21,428 bases of DNA, taken from NCBI GenBank assembly GCA_016713005.1, contig JADJPY010000013.1, positions 1 through 21,428 of the forward strand, read 5' to 3'. The notes below the pieces were generated by a model, which worked only from the letters and a program-made list of their open reading frames with translations, was not told the origin of the DNA and did no database searches. This DNA is from Ramlibacter sp. GTDB lineage: Bacteria; Pseudomonadota; Gammaproteobacteria; Burkholderiales; Burkholderiaceae_C. This document shows, piece by piece, positions 6,322-17,237 of this stretch. Positions within the stretch are counted from its first letter, which is position 1. Every line of letters starts with the position of its first letter. The translations under genes and the position numbers were made by a program.

Positions 6322-6564
6322 TCAGAGCAAGAAAATCGATGTCAAAAGTCCCAAGGCTCCCACGACGCCCAAAAAGGGGCGGTTTTCCGCTAACCAATAG
6401 AAGGTGCGGTTCAGGGTTCTTCGAACTGGGTTTGATGCAGCAAGATCGGCCTGACGATCTTGCAAGTAGGTGCGGTGATCGCCTCCCCCCACAACGACCA
6501 CCAGCGGAAATGCAACCGCCACGAACAGCAAACCAAGAGAGACCAGCAGAAAAAAAGTCTTCAT
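6322..6564 (-). CDS. Small two-helix membrane protein, unknown
   Basis: This 80-residue protein begins MKTFFLLV and has one membrane segment or uncleaved signal at about 2-25 and a second at about 62-80, with a charged middle (DRQADLAASNPVRRT). A ggaga box lies seven bases before the ATG (6562-6564). I do not recognise a family. It is 20 bases downstream of the broken acetyltransferase gene on the same strand, so the two may share a transcript. Existence is supported by the clean ribosome binding site and the paired hydrophobic segments. Confidence 0.65.
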   Translation of the reverse strand: MKTFFLLVSLGLLFVAVAFPLVVVVGGGDHRTYLQDRQADLAASNPVRRTLNRTFYWLAENRPFLGVVGALGLLTSIFLL

Positions 6565-6584
6565 CCCGTTTCTCCACCTTCAAT

Positions 6585-6894
6585 CTAGTCGCCCCAAGCA
6601 ATGTTCTGCGGGATGCGCTTGCCCATGCTGATGCGCGGCTCCACGGCGTAGCCCAGCGACTGGTAGAACCGGCTCACGCCCTCATTGCCGCTGACGATCT
6701 GCAGGTTGATCTTCATGCAGCCCCGCTGCGTCAATGCCTGCTCGGCGTGGCGCACCAGCGCCGTGCCCACGCCCCCTTTTGGAGATCAAAACCTCCCCGA
6801 CCCCCTTTCATACCTCCCAGCCGAAGACGGTTTCCCACAGGCGGATGACCTGGGTGCGGTGGGTTTCGTTGGCGTACAGGGTAATCGAAGGCAT
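6585..6894 (-). pseudogene. GNAT acetyltransferase (YpeA-like), internal deletion
   Basis: Both ends of a GNAT acetyltransferase are present but the middle is missing. The 5' part, from the ATG at 6892-6894, encodes MPSITLYANETHRTQVIRLW and then ETVFGWEV before a TGA at 6808-6810. The 3' part, in another frame (ending at 6585), encodes GTALVRHAEQALTQRGC, then NLQIVSGNEGVSRFYQSLGY and MGKRI, which is the acetyl-CoA-binding and C-terminal part as in E. coli YpeA. About 50-60 residues, including the V-x-x-x-x-R/Q-x-x-G-x-G/A motif region, are lost. The joint (about 6773-6812) holds a G-rich insert of no coding sense, with the inverted repeat TTTTG-GAGAT-CAAAA. The locus cannot make a working enzyme as given. 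The family assignment is good for the C-terminal part. Confidence 0.75.
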
Positions 6895-6928
6895 GGGGAT
6901 TCACCGGGCAAGTCGTCGTCTCGCCGCC

Positions 6929-7342
6929 CTAGCCCGCCAGCAACCGCCACGTCCACACCAGCCCGATCACCGTCTGCACCACAAACGCGGTGAAGCGCAG
7001 GTTGACGGCCATGACACTCAGCGACGCCAGGTGGATGCTGGTCTGCGCCACGCGCGCGGCCATCAGCCAGGGGGCGAGCGGGTCGGTCACGCCGGCGCGG
7101 CCGGTGATGATCGCCACCACCAGCAGACCGCCAAACACGGGCAGGCCTTCCAGGCAGTTGGCATGGGCGCGCGCCAGCCGCTGCATGAAGGGCGACAAGT
7201 TGCCGTTGTCTGGCTGGAAGCCGTTGGACGGCACGGCCTTGATGGCGACGAGGCGCGCGCGAAGCACCTCCATCAGCACCAGCAGCAGCAAGGTCCAGGC
7301 GATCAGCCCGGTCAGGACGGTGGCGGATACGGAAATGCTCAT
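6929..7342 (-). CDS. MAPEG-family membrane protein
   Basis: This 137-residue protein has four hydrophobic segments (about 6-28, 68-84, 88-102 and 112-135). After the first helix come R-A-R and then the stretch AHANCLEGLPVFGGLL (about 59-74), which is the conserved R-A-x-x-N-x-x-E motif region of the MAPEG family (membrane-associated proteins in eicosanoid and glutathione metabolism). Bacterial members are often glutathione-dependent, but the substrate here is unknown. A gaggaga box precedes the ATG at 7340-7342. It lies 30 bases downstream of the DUF5329 gene on the same strand. Confidence 0.88.
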   Translation of the reverse strand: MSISVSATVLTGLIAWTLLLLVLMEVLRARLVAIKAVPSNGFQPDNGNLSPFMQRLARAHANCLEGLPVFGGLLVVAIITGRAGVTDPLAPWLMAARVAQTSIHLASLSVMAVNLRFTAFVVQTVIGLVWTWRLLAG

Positions 7343-7372
7343 GGCGGTGTCTCCTCGGGTTGGATGGGGAAA

Positions 7373-7768
7373 TCAGGGTTTGCGGGCAGGCGCGCGCAGC
7401 CGGGTAAGTTGCTCAGTCATCCACTGGCGGCTGGGCACCGGCGCAGCACCCGCGCAGCGCACCTGGTAGGCCTGCCCGCTGGAGCTGCTGGCCGAGGCGC
7501 CACGCTCGATGAATTGCTCGGTCGTCTGGACCAGGCTGCGTCCCTCCAGCGCGTCGAGCTTGCGCAGCAGGTGCGCCTGCGCCTCGGCCCCTGTGTGCCA
7601 CGCGCCGTTGCGGTTGAACTCGCAACGCGACGCGGCCAGCACGCCCAGCAGGGCCTCGATCTCTGTCCGCACAGGTGCGGGGGCCGGAGCGGCGGTGGCG
7701 AGGGTGGTGGCCAGGAGGGCGGCAACGAGGACAAGCCAATGGGCGACCTTGAACGGGTGAATGACCAT
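7373..7768 (-). CDS. DUF5329 exported protein
   Basis: This 131-residue protein begins MVIHPFKVAHWLVLVAALLA, a signal peptide likely cleaved after about residue 27 (ATAA). The mature part contains EIEALLGVLAASRCEFNRNG, with a W-x-x-A-E-A-x-x-H-L-x-x-K motif next, and a second cysteine in YQVRCAG; the pattern is that of DUF5329. Two conserved cysteines suggest one disulfide in the periplasm. The ATG at 7766-7768 has an aagg box five bases upstream and starts the signal peptide. It follows hrpA by 23 bases on the same strand. Function unknown. Confidence 0.85.
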   Translation of the reverse strand: MVIHPFKVAHWLVLVAALLATTLATAAPAPAPVRTEIEALLGVLAASRCEFNRNGAWHTGAEAQAHLLRKLDALEGRSLVQTTEQFIERGASASSSSGQAYQVRCAGAAPVPSRQWMTEQLTRLRAPARKP

Positions 7769-7791
7769 GGTGCCTTTATGCCGGAATTCAC

Positions 7792-10700
7792 CTACTGGTT
7801 CAACTGCGCCCACACCTTGTCCAGCCGCTTCACGCTCACCGGCTGCGGGGTGCGCAGCTCCTGCGCAAAGAAGCTGACGCGCAGCTCTTCCAGCAGCCAG
7901 CGCATCTCCTGCATGCGATCGTCCACGGCGCCCTTGCGCTCGGCCACCAGGCGCCAGTAGCGCTGCTCCTGCGGTCGCAGTTCGGCCAGCTTCAGCGCGT
8001 CGCGCGCGGGGTCGGTGCGAAGCTTGTCCAGCCGCAGGGTGATGGCCTTCAGGTACCGGGCAAAGTGCTGCAGCTGCGGCCAGGGCGTGGTGGCGATGAA
8101 GCGCTTGCCCACCAGGCGCTGCAGCTGCTGGGCCACGTCGGCGGTGGCGTCGGGCTGGTTCCTGGTGTCTTTGAGCTTGCGCGCGGCTGCGGCGTGCTCG
8201 GCCAGCACCGTGGCGGCCAGGCGCGCCACCTCGTTGGCAATCAGCGTCAGGCGGCCACGGCCCTCCTCCAGCCGGCGGGCGAAGGCGGCCTCGTCGGCGG
8301 GCAGCGGCTCCAGCAGAAAGGCGCGCTCCAGCGCCACGTCGATGATCTGGGCGCGCAGCTCCTCCTGCGTGCCGCCGCCACCCGAGCCGTCGGGACCGCG
8401 GCCCACCTGCATGTAGGCCACGGCCATCTTCTGCAGGTCGGGGATGTTCTTCTCCAGGTACTTGAGCGCGTCCTTGAGCTGCAGCGCAAACAGGCGGCGC
8501 AGGCCGGCGCGGTGCTTGGCAGCGGCCAGCTCGGGCTCGTCAAACACCTCGATGACGACGGCGTCACCGCCGTCCACCAGCGCGGGGAAGCCGATCAGCG
8601 TCTGCCCGCCACCGGGTTTGCGGATCTCCATCAGCTCGGGCAGTTCGCCAAAGTCCCAGCGGGTGTGGCGCTTCGCGGCGCTGGCGGCGGCGGCGGCCGC
8701 GGTCTGCGCCGCCGGCGCGGCGGACCGTGCTGCCCCGGAGGGCGAATTTGCTATCGTTTTTGTAGCGGATGATCCAGCATCCACGGGGGCTGGAGGCCGA
8801 TTTGGCACCAATTTTTCTGCTGCAGGCCCGCCGGCGGCCAGCGCGGCCGTCTTCAGCCCGGCCAGCGCCTGAAAGGCGCCGCGCGCCTGCGCGCCCAGCT
8901 CCGCCTTGAGCGCGCCCAGGTTGCGCCCCGCGCCCAGCTGGCGGCCGTGCTCGTCCACCACGCGGAAGTTCATGAAGTGGTGCGGGTTGAGCATGTCCAG
9001 CTTGAAGTCCGCGCGCTTCACGTCCAGGCTGGTGGCGTCGCGCACCCGCTTGAGCAGCGCGTCCGTCAGCGCGCCCGCGCCCCAGGCGCCGGGCTGGATC
9101 AGCTCGGCCGCCAGACGCGCGGCGGATTCGGGCAGCGGCACAAAGCGCGAGCGCGGCCGCTGGGGCAGGCTCTTCAACAGGGCCTGGATCTTGTCTTTGA
9201 GCATGCCGGGCACCAGCCATTCGGCGCGCTCGTCGCTCACCTGGTTCAGCACAAACAGCGGCACCGTCACCGTCAGCCCGTCGCGCGGGTCGCCGGGCTC
9301 GTGCAGGTAGGTGGCGGCGCAGTCCACGCCCCCGAGGCGGATCACCTTGGGGAAGGCGGCGGTGGTGATGCCGGCGGCCTCGTGGCGCATCAGCTCGTCG
9401 CGCGTGAGTTTGAGCAGGTTGGGCTGCTTGCGCACCTCGTCTCGGTACCACTGCTCCAGTGTGCGGCCGCTGCACACGTCGGCGGGCAGCTGCTGGTCGT
9501 AAAAGGCGTAGATCAGCTCGTCGTCCACCAGCACGTCCTGGCGGCGCGCCTTGTGCTCCAGGTCTTCCACCTGCTTGATGAGCTTCTGGTTGGCGGCCAG
9601 AAAGGGCAGCGCCATCTCCCACTGGCCGCCCACCAGCGCCTCGCGGATGAAGATCTCGCGCGCAGCCGCCAGGTCCACCTGGCTGTAGTGCACACGCCGG
9701 CCGCTGTAGATCACCAGCCCGTACAGCGTGGCGCGCTCCAGCGCCATCACCTCGCCAGCCTTCTTCTCCCAGTGCGGGTCCAGCAGCTGCTTGCGCAGCA
9801 GGTGGCCGGCCACCTGCTCCACCCACTGCGGCTCGATGTTGGCCATTCCCCGGCCAAACAGCCGGGTGGTTTCCACCAGCTCGGCGGCCACCACCCAGCG
9901 CCCGGGTTTCTTGGCCAGGTGCGCGCCGGGGTGGCGGTGGAACTTGATGCCGCGCGCGCCCAGGTACAGGTCTTCGTCGTCGGGCTTGCAGCCGATGTTG
10001 CCCAGCAGGCCGGCCAGCATGGATTTGTGCAGCTCCTCGTAGCTGGCGGGCTGGGCATTGAGGCGCCACTTGTGCTCGGCCACCACGGTGTGCAGCTGGG
10101 TGTGGGTGTCGCGCCACTCGCGCACGCGGCGCACGTTGACGAAGTTCTGGCGCAGCAGCTGCTCGTACTGGCGGTTGCTGAGCTTGTGCTCCTTATTGTG
10201 TCCCCCGCGCGTCGTTGATCCACTTCCACAGCTTGAGGTAGCCGGTGAACTCGCTCTTGTCGTCGTCAAACTTGGCGTGCGCCTGGTCGGCGGCCTGCTG
10301 CGCGTCCATGGGGCGGTCGCGCACGTCCTGCACGCTCAGGGCGCTGGCGATGATGAGCACCTCGTCCAGCGCGCCGCGGGTGCGCGCCTCCAGGATCATG
10401 CGGCCCACCCGCGGGTCCAGCGGCAGGCGGGCGAGCTCGGCGCCGGTGGGCGTGAGCTCGTTGGCGTCGTCCACCGCGCCCAGTTCGTTGAGCAGCTGGT
10501 AGCCGTCGGCAATGGCGCGCGGCGACGGCGCCTCGATAAACGGGAACTGCGCCACATCGCCCAGGTGCAGCGACTTCATCCGCAGGATCACCCCGGCCAG
10601 CGAGCTGCGCAATATCTCCGGGTCCGTAAAGCGCGGGCGCCCGGCGAAGTCTTTCTCGTCATAGAGCCGGATGCAGATGCCGTTGGCCACGCGCCCGCAA

Positions 10701-11798
10701 CGGCCGGCGCGCTGGTTGGCCGCGGCCTGGCTGATCGGCTCCACCAGGAGCTGCTCGACCTTGCTGCGAAAGCTGTACCGCTTGACGCGCGCCGTGCCGG
10801 TGTCGATCACATAGCGGATGCCGGGCACGGTGAGCGAGGTCTCCGCCACGTTGGTGGCCAGCACGACGCGCCGGCCGCTGTGCGCCTCGAACACACGCTC
10901 CTGCTCGGCCTGGCTGAGGCGCGCAAACAGCGGCAGCACCTCGGCGCCGCGCGTCAGCGGGCTGTGAGAGAGGTGCCCGCGCAGGTGGTCGGCGGCTTCG
11001 CGGATCTCGCGCTCGCCGGGCAGGAAGATGAGGATGTCGCCCGCGGCGTTGCCCACCCACAGCTCGTCCACCGCGTCGGCGATGGCGTCGTTCAGGTCGT
11101 GGTCGCGGCTTTCTTCAAACGGACGCCAGCGCTGCTCGACAGGAAACATGCGCCCCGACACCATGATCACCGACGCCGGCCCGTGCCTGGACGCAAAGTG
11201 CTGCGCAAACCGGTCGGCGTCGATGGTGGCCGAGGTGACGATCACTTTCAGGTCGGGGCGGCGCGGCAGGATCTCGCGCAGGTAGCCCAGCAGGAAGTCG
11301 ATGTTGAGGCTGCGCTCGTGCGCCTCGTCGATGATGAGCGTGTCGTAGGCCCGCAGCAGCGGGTCGGTCTGCGTCTCGGCCAGCAGGATGCCGTCGGTCA
11401 TCAGCTTGACGGATGCATCCCGGCTCAGCCGGTCCTGGAAGCGCACCTTGTAGCCCACCACCTCGCCCAGCGGCGTGTCCAGCTCTTCGGCGATGCGCTT
11501 GGCCACGCTGCTGGCGGCAATGCGCCGCGGCTGGGTGTGGCCGATCAGCTGGCCCTTTTGGCCTGCGGGCGCATTGAGGCGCCCCCTGCCCATGGCCAGC
11601 GCGATCTTGGGCAGCTGCGTGGTCTTGCCCGAGCCCGTCTCGCCGCACACGATCACCACCTGGTGCGCCGCAATGGCGGCCTCGATGTCGTGGCGTTTGC
11701 CCGACACCGGCAGGGATTCGGGGAACGTGATTTTCAGAGGGGGGCGGACAAGGCGGCAACTTCCAGGGAGAATCCGGATTATCCCTGCGCAGCCCTCC

Positions 11799-11800
<2 letters not shown>
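7792..11800 (-). CDS. hrpA: ATP-dependent RNA helicase HrpA, one frameshift
   Basis: This is a full-length HrpA-type DEAH-box helicase, about 1,335 residues if one base is removed (E. coli HrpA has 1,300). From the ATG at 11800: Walker A GETGSGKT (about 53-60), DEAH (about 148-151), SAT (about 180-182), NVAETSLTVPGIRYVIDTG (motif V region) and QRAGRCGR (motif VI, about 353-360), followed by the helicase-associated and large DUF3418-like C-terminal regions. The frame stops at 10193-10195 because of a run of five G on the minus strand (10202-10206). With four G the frame passes cleanly into HNKEHKLSNRQY. HrpA proteins act on ribosome- or mRNA-bound RNA. The start is uncertain (ATG at 11800 or 11821, or further inside): residues before PPLKITFPESLP look non-coding. 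A dispersed repeat is embedded in frame at 8744-8806. Confidence 0.9.
8744..8806 (+). repeat. Dispersed repeat copy D, inside hrpA
   Basis: It contains gctatcgtttttgtagc (8750-8766), ccagcatccacgggggctgg and ends ggaggccgattt (8792-8803), nearly identical to copy C in its second half (ccacgggggctggaggccgattt in both). On the coding strand of hrpA it is translated as NRPPAPVDAG followed by SSATKTIAN within an Ala/Pro/Gly-rich linker, without disturbing the frame. Confidence 0.9.
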
Positions 11801-13124
<1,324 letters not shown>

Positions 13125-13138
<14 letters not shown>

Positions 13139-13557
13139 GGCTGCCCAGCCAGGCCAATTCAGCCCGGAGATCGTTCGCGTGTTCGCGCACCGCCTCGCGG
13201 CAGGCGGTGGTGAAGTTGCGCAGGGCGGACACCAGGTGACGCGTGCTGATGCCGGCGTGCACCGCCACATTGCCCGGGCCAGGCACGGGAACCGTCGCCG
13301 TCGATGCTGGCGCGGATGAACGGAAATGTTCGTTGTTGATGCGGTTGGCGCATTCAGGCGCTCGATGCGGGACGACTCCTCGCGCAGGTTCCACCGGGCG
13401 TGCAGCGAGACGTATTCGCGGCTGCGCTCTGGCACAGTGACCATGCAGACCATGCCGCTGTCGCGCATCCAAAATGCCGCCCTCGCCTGACGCGGAGACA
13501 TCAAAGCCGGTGCGCTCCAGCAGCGCCAGCAGGTGGTCGCGGCTGGGGTTGTCGCAT
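13125..13557 (-). pseudogene. YbjN-like protein, frameshifted
   Basis: Pieces in different minus-strand frames join to a protein of about 140 residues: NPSRDHLLALLERTGFDVSA, then GGILDA, VCMVTVPERSREYVSLHARW, NRINNEHFRFIRASIDGDGS and VAVHAGISTRHLVSALRNF. The order of an N-terminal helix, beta strands, then I-N-x-x-N/E-H-F-R and a final amphipathic helix fits the YbjN domain (type III secretion chaperone-like fold). The probable start is the ATG at 13555-13557; the stop at 13125-13127 converges on the end of argA and overlaps it by about 14 bases. The YbjN call is inference from pattern. Function unknown. Confidence 0.45.
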
Positions 13558-14259
13558 GGCCGATGGTGCCGTCCAGCGTTTGAGCGGCGGCCTCGGCAGG
13601 TCTGCCCCGTCGGCGTCAGGCATGCCCGGCGACTGAAGGCGCACCACCAGTTCCGCCGGGAAATCGTCCAGCGCCGGCGGCGGCCGCTGCCAAGGTTGAA
13701 GGTGGACGCCCGCCGCGTCCCAACTGCACAAGGCGGTGCCGCCGCCCTGCGCAGCCTCCAGCGTGTAGTACGCCATGCGCGGTGTGTGCGGGTGAACTGG
13801 TTGACCACCGCCACCCAGTGCGCCTCGGTGGGGCATTGGCGCGGGCATCGAAGTACCGGCAAAATGCCCGCCAACCGCAGGTGCGCACGGATGCCGCCGG
13901 CGTGCGCTGCGAGGACTCGGCCTCAGGCACGGACAGCACCTGAGCCCTGGCGCATCACGGCGGCGGGCACGCCGTCGATGCGCGCGGGTTGGCCAGCCCG
14001 ACCCGGCAGCTTGTCAGTCTGCTCGAAGACGATTTCGCGCAGGGCGGTGTGCGCAAACGCCAGTGCCAGTCGCGGCTCGGGCTGCGGGGTGGGTCCCAAG
14101 CCGGGAGTCGCCGTGTTCGCTTTCCATGACTGCAGTTGTTGGGAGGAGTTTCGAAACGGTATCCACGCCGTTCGCCGCCCAGCCCCCGGGTTTGGCCGAG
14201 ATGCGGAACTCGCGTCGAGTGCGGGCTGAACCCCGACCAGACACAACAAGGACACCTTC
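13558..14259 (-). other. Unassigned coding-like stretch, minus strand
   Basis: Minus-strand frames here give protein-like pieces that change frame repeatedly: LALAFAHTALREIVFEQTDK (about 13990-14075), HWVAVVNQFTRT (about 13790-13830), then MAYYTLEAAQGGGTALCSWD and DDFPAELVVRLQSPGMPDAD (about 13610-13775). The composition is that of a real gene of 150-230 residues broken by indels and ending close to the YbjN-like gene. I do not recognise the family. The plus strand is very Arg-rich and looks like a shadow. The 14160-14259 part probably contains the intergenic region in front of the plus-strand hydrolase. Confidence 0.4.
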
Positions 14260-15718
14260 ATGAGACCAGCCTTGGCGCAGCTTTCTCCCGCCGCTTTGCT
14301 TTGGTGGCGCTGGCCGCCGCTCTGGTGGCCTGCGCCAGCGCACTCACCCGGCGCGGCCGGTGTCATTACCCGCGCCGAAGCGGTACGATGGGTGGCGCAG
14401 GCCTCAGAGTCCATCCGCTACGCCGGCGGGCACGGGCAGCACCTGGCCGGGCCTGGCCGGTGAGGCGTGGCCAAAGGTCAACGTGGTGAGCTTTGCCCGC
14501 GTGGCCGACTATGCCAATGCTGCACTGCGGCAGGACATGGCCGTCAACCGCGCCAAGCCACGGGTGGCGGTGCCGTGCCGCTGATGGGCACGGGCGAGCA
14601 GCGCGTCACCCGGGCATGCTACCAGGGCGACCACGCACCGGGATATAGACGGCCCGGCGCCTGTGGCCGCGCCGGTGGCGCTGGACGGTCGCTCCACGAC
14701 CTGTGGTAACGCCGCACGGTGTCCTCAAATCAGCGACCCGCAACAAGGCCACCAATGGCACGCACCGTGGACAGCAAGACCTACCACGCTGTCGTTTGCC
14801 GAGCCGGGGCGCTTTGGTGCCACGGCGTTTGTCGGCGCAGACGGGCTGGTGGAGCGCGTCGAATCACGCCTGCCCACCTATGGTGGGCGACCCGGGATCA
14901 GTCATCACCTACAGCGGCTACAAGGGCGGCGGTGTGAAGTTCCCCGCGCATCGTGCAGACGATGGGTGGTGCGGTGGTTCTGGACTTGCAGGTGGCCGGG
15001 AAGTGAGCCAGCTTACCCGCCCTGCGAAAGCGCCCGAGCTGGTCCGCCAGTTCCGCGAGACGGTGGCTGCGCAGCCGGCCGCGCCGGGCGTGCCGGTTTC
15101 TGGCCCGGCGGATCGCACGACAGCGTGCTGATCGAGATGAAGGACCACCGGTGCTGGTGGAGAGCATCGCAGTACGACGGCCCGCTCGGGCGCGGTGATC
15201 GCCGGGCCGCGCAAACTGGTGCCAGGCAAGCCGTTGCCGCTTCGTGTCAACTCGCACCACCACTTTGACCATGCGGGCGGCCTGCACGGCGGTGTCCGAA
15301 GGCGCGACGCTGATCACCAGCGCGGCGGCGAAGCCACTGTACAAGAAAGGCCCTGGCCAGCTGACCACATCCACCCGACGCACTGGCCCGGTCGGGCCGC
15401 AGCGCTCCCGGTGGAAGAGCGTCAGCAAGCCAGCGCACCCTGAGGCGACGGCAGCCGCACGGTCGAGATCCGCGAGATCGGCAGCATCCACGTGCGGGGC
15501 TTCCTGATGGTGTACCTGCCGGCCGAGAAACTCCTGATCGAGGCCGATGCCTACGCCCGGCGCACCCACGCACCGGCCCCCCGCCGTGCCCAACGCCAAC
15601 AACGCGAACCTGCTGGAAAACATCGAACGCCAGAAGCTGGCCGTGGATCGCATCCTGCCGCTGCACGGGCGCATGGTTACGCTGGCGGGAGCTGGTGACG
15701 GCGACCGGGCGAAAGTAA
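14260..15718 (+). pseudogene. MBL-fold metallohydrolase lipoprotein, frameshifted
   Basis: Joined across frames, the protein starts at the ATG at 14260 (aagga box 14248-14252). One base appears to be missing early, after which RRFALVALAAALVAC forms a lipoprotein-type signal. Later pieces include SFARVADYANAALRQDM, TVDSKTYHAV, FGATAFVGADGLVERVESRL and VNSHHHFDHAGGLHG. The last, with HHHFDH encoded at 15255-15272, is the zinc-binding H-x-H-x-D-H motif of the metallo-beta-lactamase fold. The C-terminus reads RGFLMVYLPAEKLLIEADAY, NANNANLLENIERQKLAVDR and ILPLHGRMV, the last supplying a further metal-ligand histidine. The length (about 485 residues) fits the exported MBL hydrolases with a long N-terminal domain. 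The substrate is unknown. The stop is TAA at 15716-15718. Confidence 0.75.
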
Positions 15719-15719
15719 C

Positions 15720-16247
15720 GTAGAACAAGCCCGCCTGCCGCAAAGCTGGCGCTCGATCTCAGGAGGCGCAGCTTGGTCTACAGGCCACCCGCGGCCGAAA
15801 AGCCGCCGGGTTTGCACCGCTGGCAGCCGGGATGCAGTGGCGAGGGCACGACGGGCGCGAACGGGTTGGCGCCCAGCGCGGCCCACTGCACGGGCGGCGC
15901 CGGGGTCGCCCAGTTCGGTGGCGCAGCGCGCCTAGGTGCCGGGTGTGGCCGGGAGCAATGCGCCGCGCCAGTTCGTACACCCGGCGGTGGAAATCCGGCA
16001 CGCGACACATGTCCAGTTACAGGTGCAGCAGCGGGTCGGTGGCGCCGTCCATCAACGCGGCGACGCAGTCAATAGCAGCCTGGACGGCGGGTGGCGGCCC
16101 GCGGCAGAAGCGGCGCCCGGTGCAACAACGAGGCCGCGCAGGAGGCGCGCCGTGGTGCAGGCATCGCCGCTCTCAGGCAGTTACACGGCCAGCAGCCGGG
16201 CATCGCGCCCAGGCCAGACCGGGCGGCCCAGCGCAGTGTCAAGGCAT
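15720..16247 (-). pseudogene. ogt: O6-alkylguanine-DNA alkyltransferase (Ogt/MGMT), frameshifted
   Basis: Pieces in several frames join to an alkyltransferase of about 175 residues: DTALGRPVWPGRDARLLAV, AIDCVAALMDGATDPLLHL, DMCRVPDFHRRVYELARRIA, ELGDPGAA, LGANPFAPVVP-CH-IPAASG and KPGGFSAAGGL followed by TKLRLLEIERQL. FHRRVYE-AR-I-PG and the VPCHR-x-x motif mark the family, which takes the methyl group from O6-methylguanine onto the active-site cysteine. As given the active site reads VPSPLH; removing one C from tcgcc restores PCH, with Cys in the usual Arg place. The start (ATG at 16245-16247) and stop are approximate. It lies downstream of an SDR gene but is separated from it by a terminator-like hairpin and repeat copy E. 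Confidence 0.75.
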
Positions 16248-16264
16248 GGCCGGCGACCTGGTTG

Positions 16265-16317
16265 GCTATGGTTTCATAGCGGCTCAGGTCCATCTGGCAG
16301 GGGCTGTAGGCCGATTT
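16265..16317 (+). repeat. Dispersed ~54-bp repeat, copy E
   Basis: The copy begins with a perfect stem gctatg-gttt-catagc (16265-16280) and ends ggggctgtaggccgattt (16300-16317), with one substitution (a t for a g) from the common core. It lies in the gap between the SDR and ogt loci. Confidence 0.75.
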
Positions 16318-16324
16318 CCACCGC

Positions 16325-16342
16325 AAAAACCGCCTCGGGCGG
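16325..16342 (-). terminator. Intrinsic terminator after the SDR gene
   Basis: On the minus strand CCGCC-CGA-GGCGG is followed directly by TTTTT. The stem is short but GC-only and the T run is in the right place, so this is a good Rho-independent terminator candidate for the minus-strand cluster. It lies about 80 bases upstream of ogt. Confidence 0.6.
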
Positions 16343-16343
16343 C

Positions 16344-17237
16344 GCGCAGGAGACGGCTTTGAGCTCCACGCCGATCTCGGGGAACTCACCAAACGGGTCG
16401 GCCCGGAGTTTCGATACGCACGATGCTTTCCATGCGGCTTTGACGTTGCCCAGCGCCCGGGGTGGCTGAAGATGCAGAAACGGTCAGCCGCCATGGCGTC
16501 GAACACCTTTTACGCCACTTCGGCCGCGGTGACGCGCCCGCTGCCCACGGCCTTGTCGCTCATGGCACGGCCCGATCAGATGGCTGCGGGTGGGTTTGGC
16601 CGCGGCCAGATCGGCCGGGCAGTTTCGATAGCTCTGGCTGATGCCGGTGGGGACAAGTACCGGGCACAGCACGCTGGCGCTGACACGGTCGGTGACGGAG
16701 TCACCCGGTCACGGTACAGCGTCTCAGTCAGGCTGACGACGGCGTGCTTGCTGACGGTGTAGATGCCATGTTGGGCGGCGTCAGCGGCCAGCCATGCTGG
16801 CGGTGTTGACGATATGGCCACGGTACGACGGGTCTTTCTGCGCCGCCTCAGCATCATCAGGAGGGTGAACAGGCGGACGCCGTGCACCACGCCCAGACGG
16901 TGACGCCCATCACCCACTCCCAGTCGGCCAGGGTGTTCTCCAGATCAGTCGCCGCAGCCCACCGGCGTTGTTGGGGACGAAATGCGGCGCACCAAAGCGC
17001 TGCCGGACGGCGGCGGCCGGGCTTCCATCTCGGTGGCTTTGGACACATCCACGCGACGCGCCAGCACAGCGGCGCCTGCGGCCACTACTGCATCTCGGCG
17101 GCGGCGCGGTCCAATCGTCCTGCTGCATCCACCAGCACCAGGGTTCATGCCCTGTGCGGCACCGATGCGCACTCCAGCCCGAAGCCGGAACCCGCGCCTG
17201 TCAGTACCGCGGTCTTGCCCTAGAAACTCCCGATCAT
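16344..17237 (-). pseudogene. Short-chain dehydrogenase/reductase (SDR), frameshifted
   Basis: Joined across frames this is a classical SDR of about 290 residues. It shows GKTAVLTGAGSGFG (cofactor-binding TGxxxGxG), RRVDVSKATEMEA, HFV-NNAG, GVVHGVRLF, IVNTASMAG-like pieces and GIYTVSKHAVVSLTETLY (catalytic YxxxK). The C-terminus VFDAMAADRFCIFSHP and FGEFPEIGVELKA matches SDRs that oxidise hydroxy groups with NAD(P). It starts at the ATG at 17235-17237, overlapping the GST stop by four bases (atga), so translation is coupled. A stop (TAG) appears at codon 6 as given, which I attribute to an indel. The 3' end is approximate; the frame may run on into repeat copy E. The substrate is not deducible. 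Confidence 0.78.
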
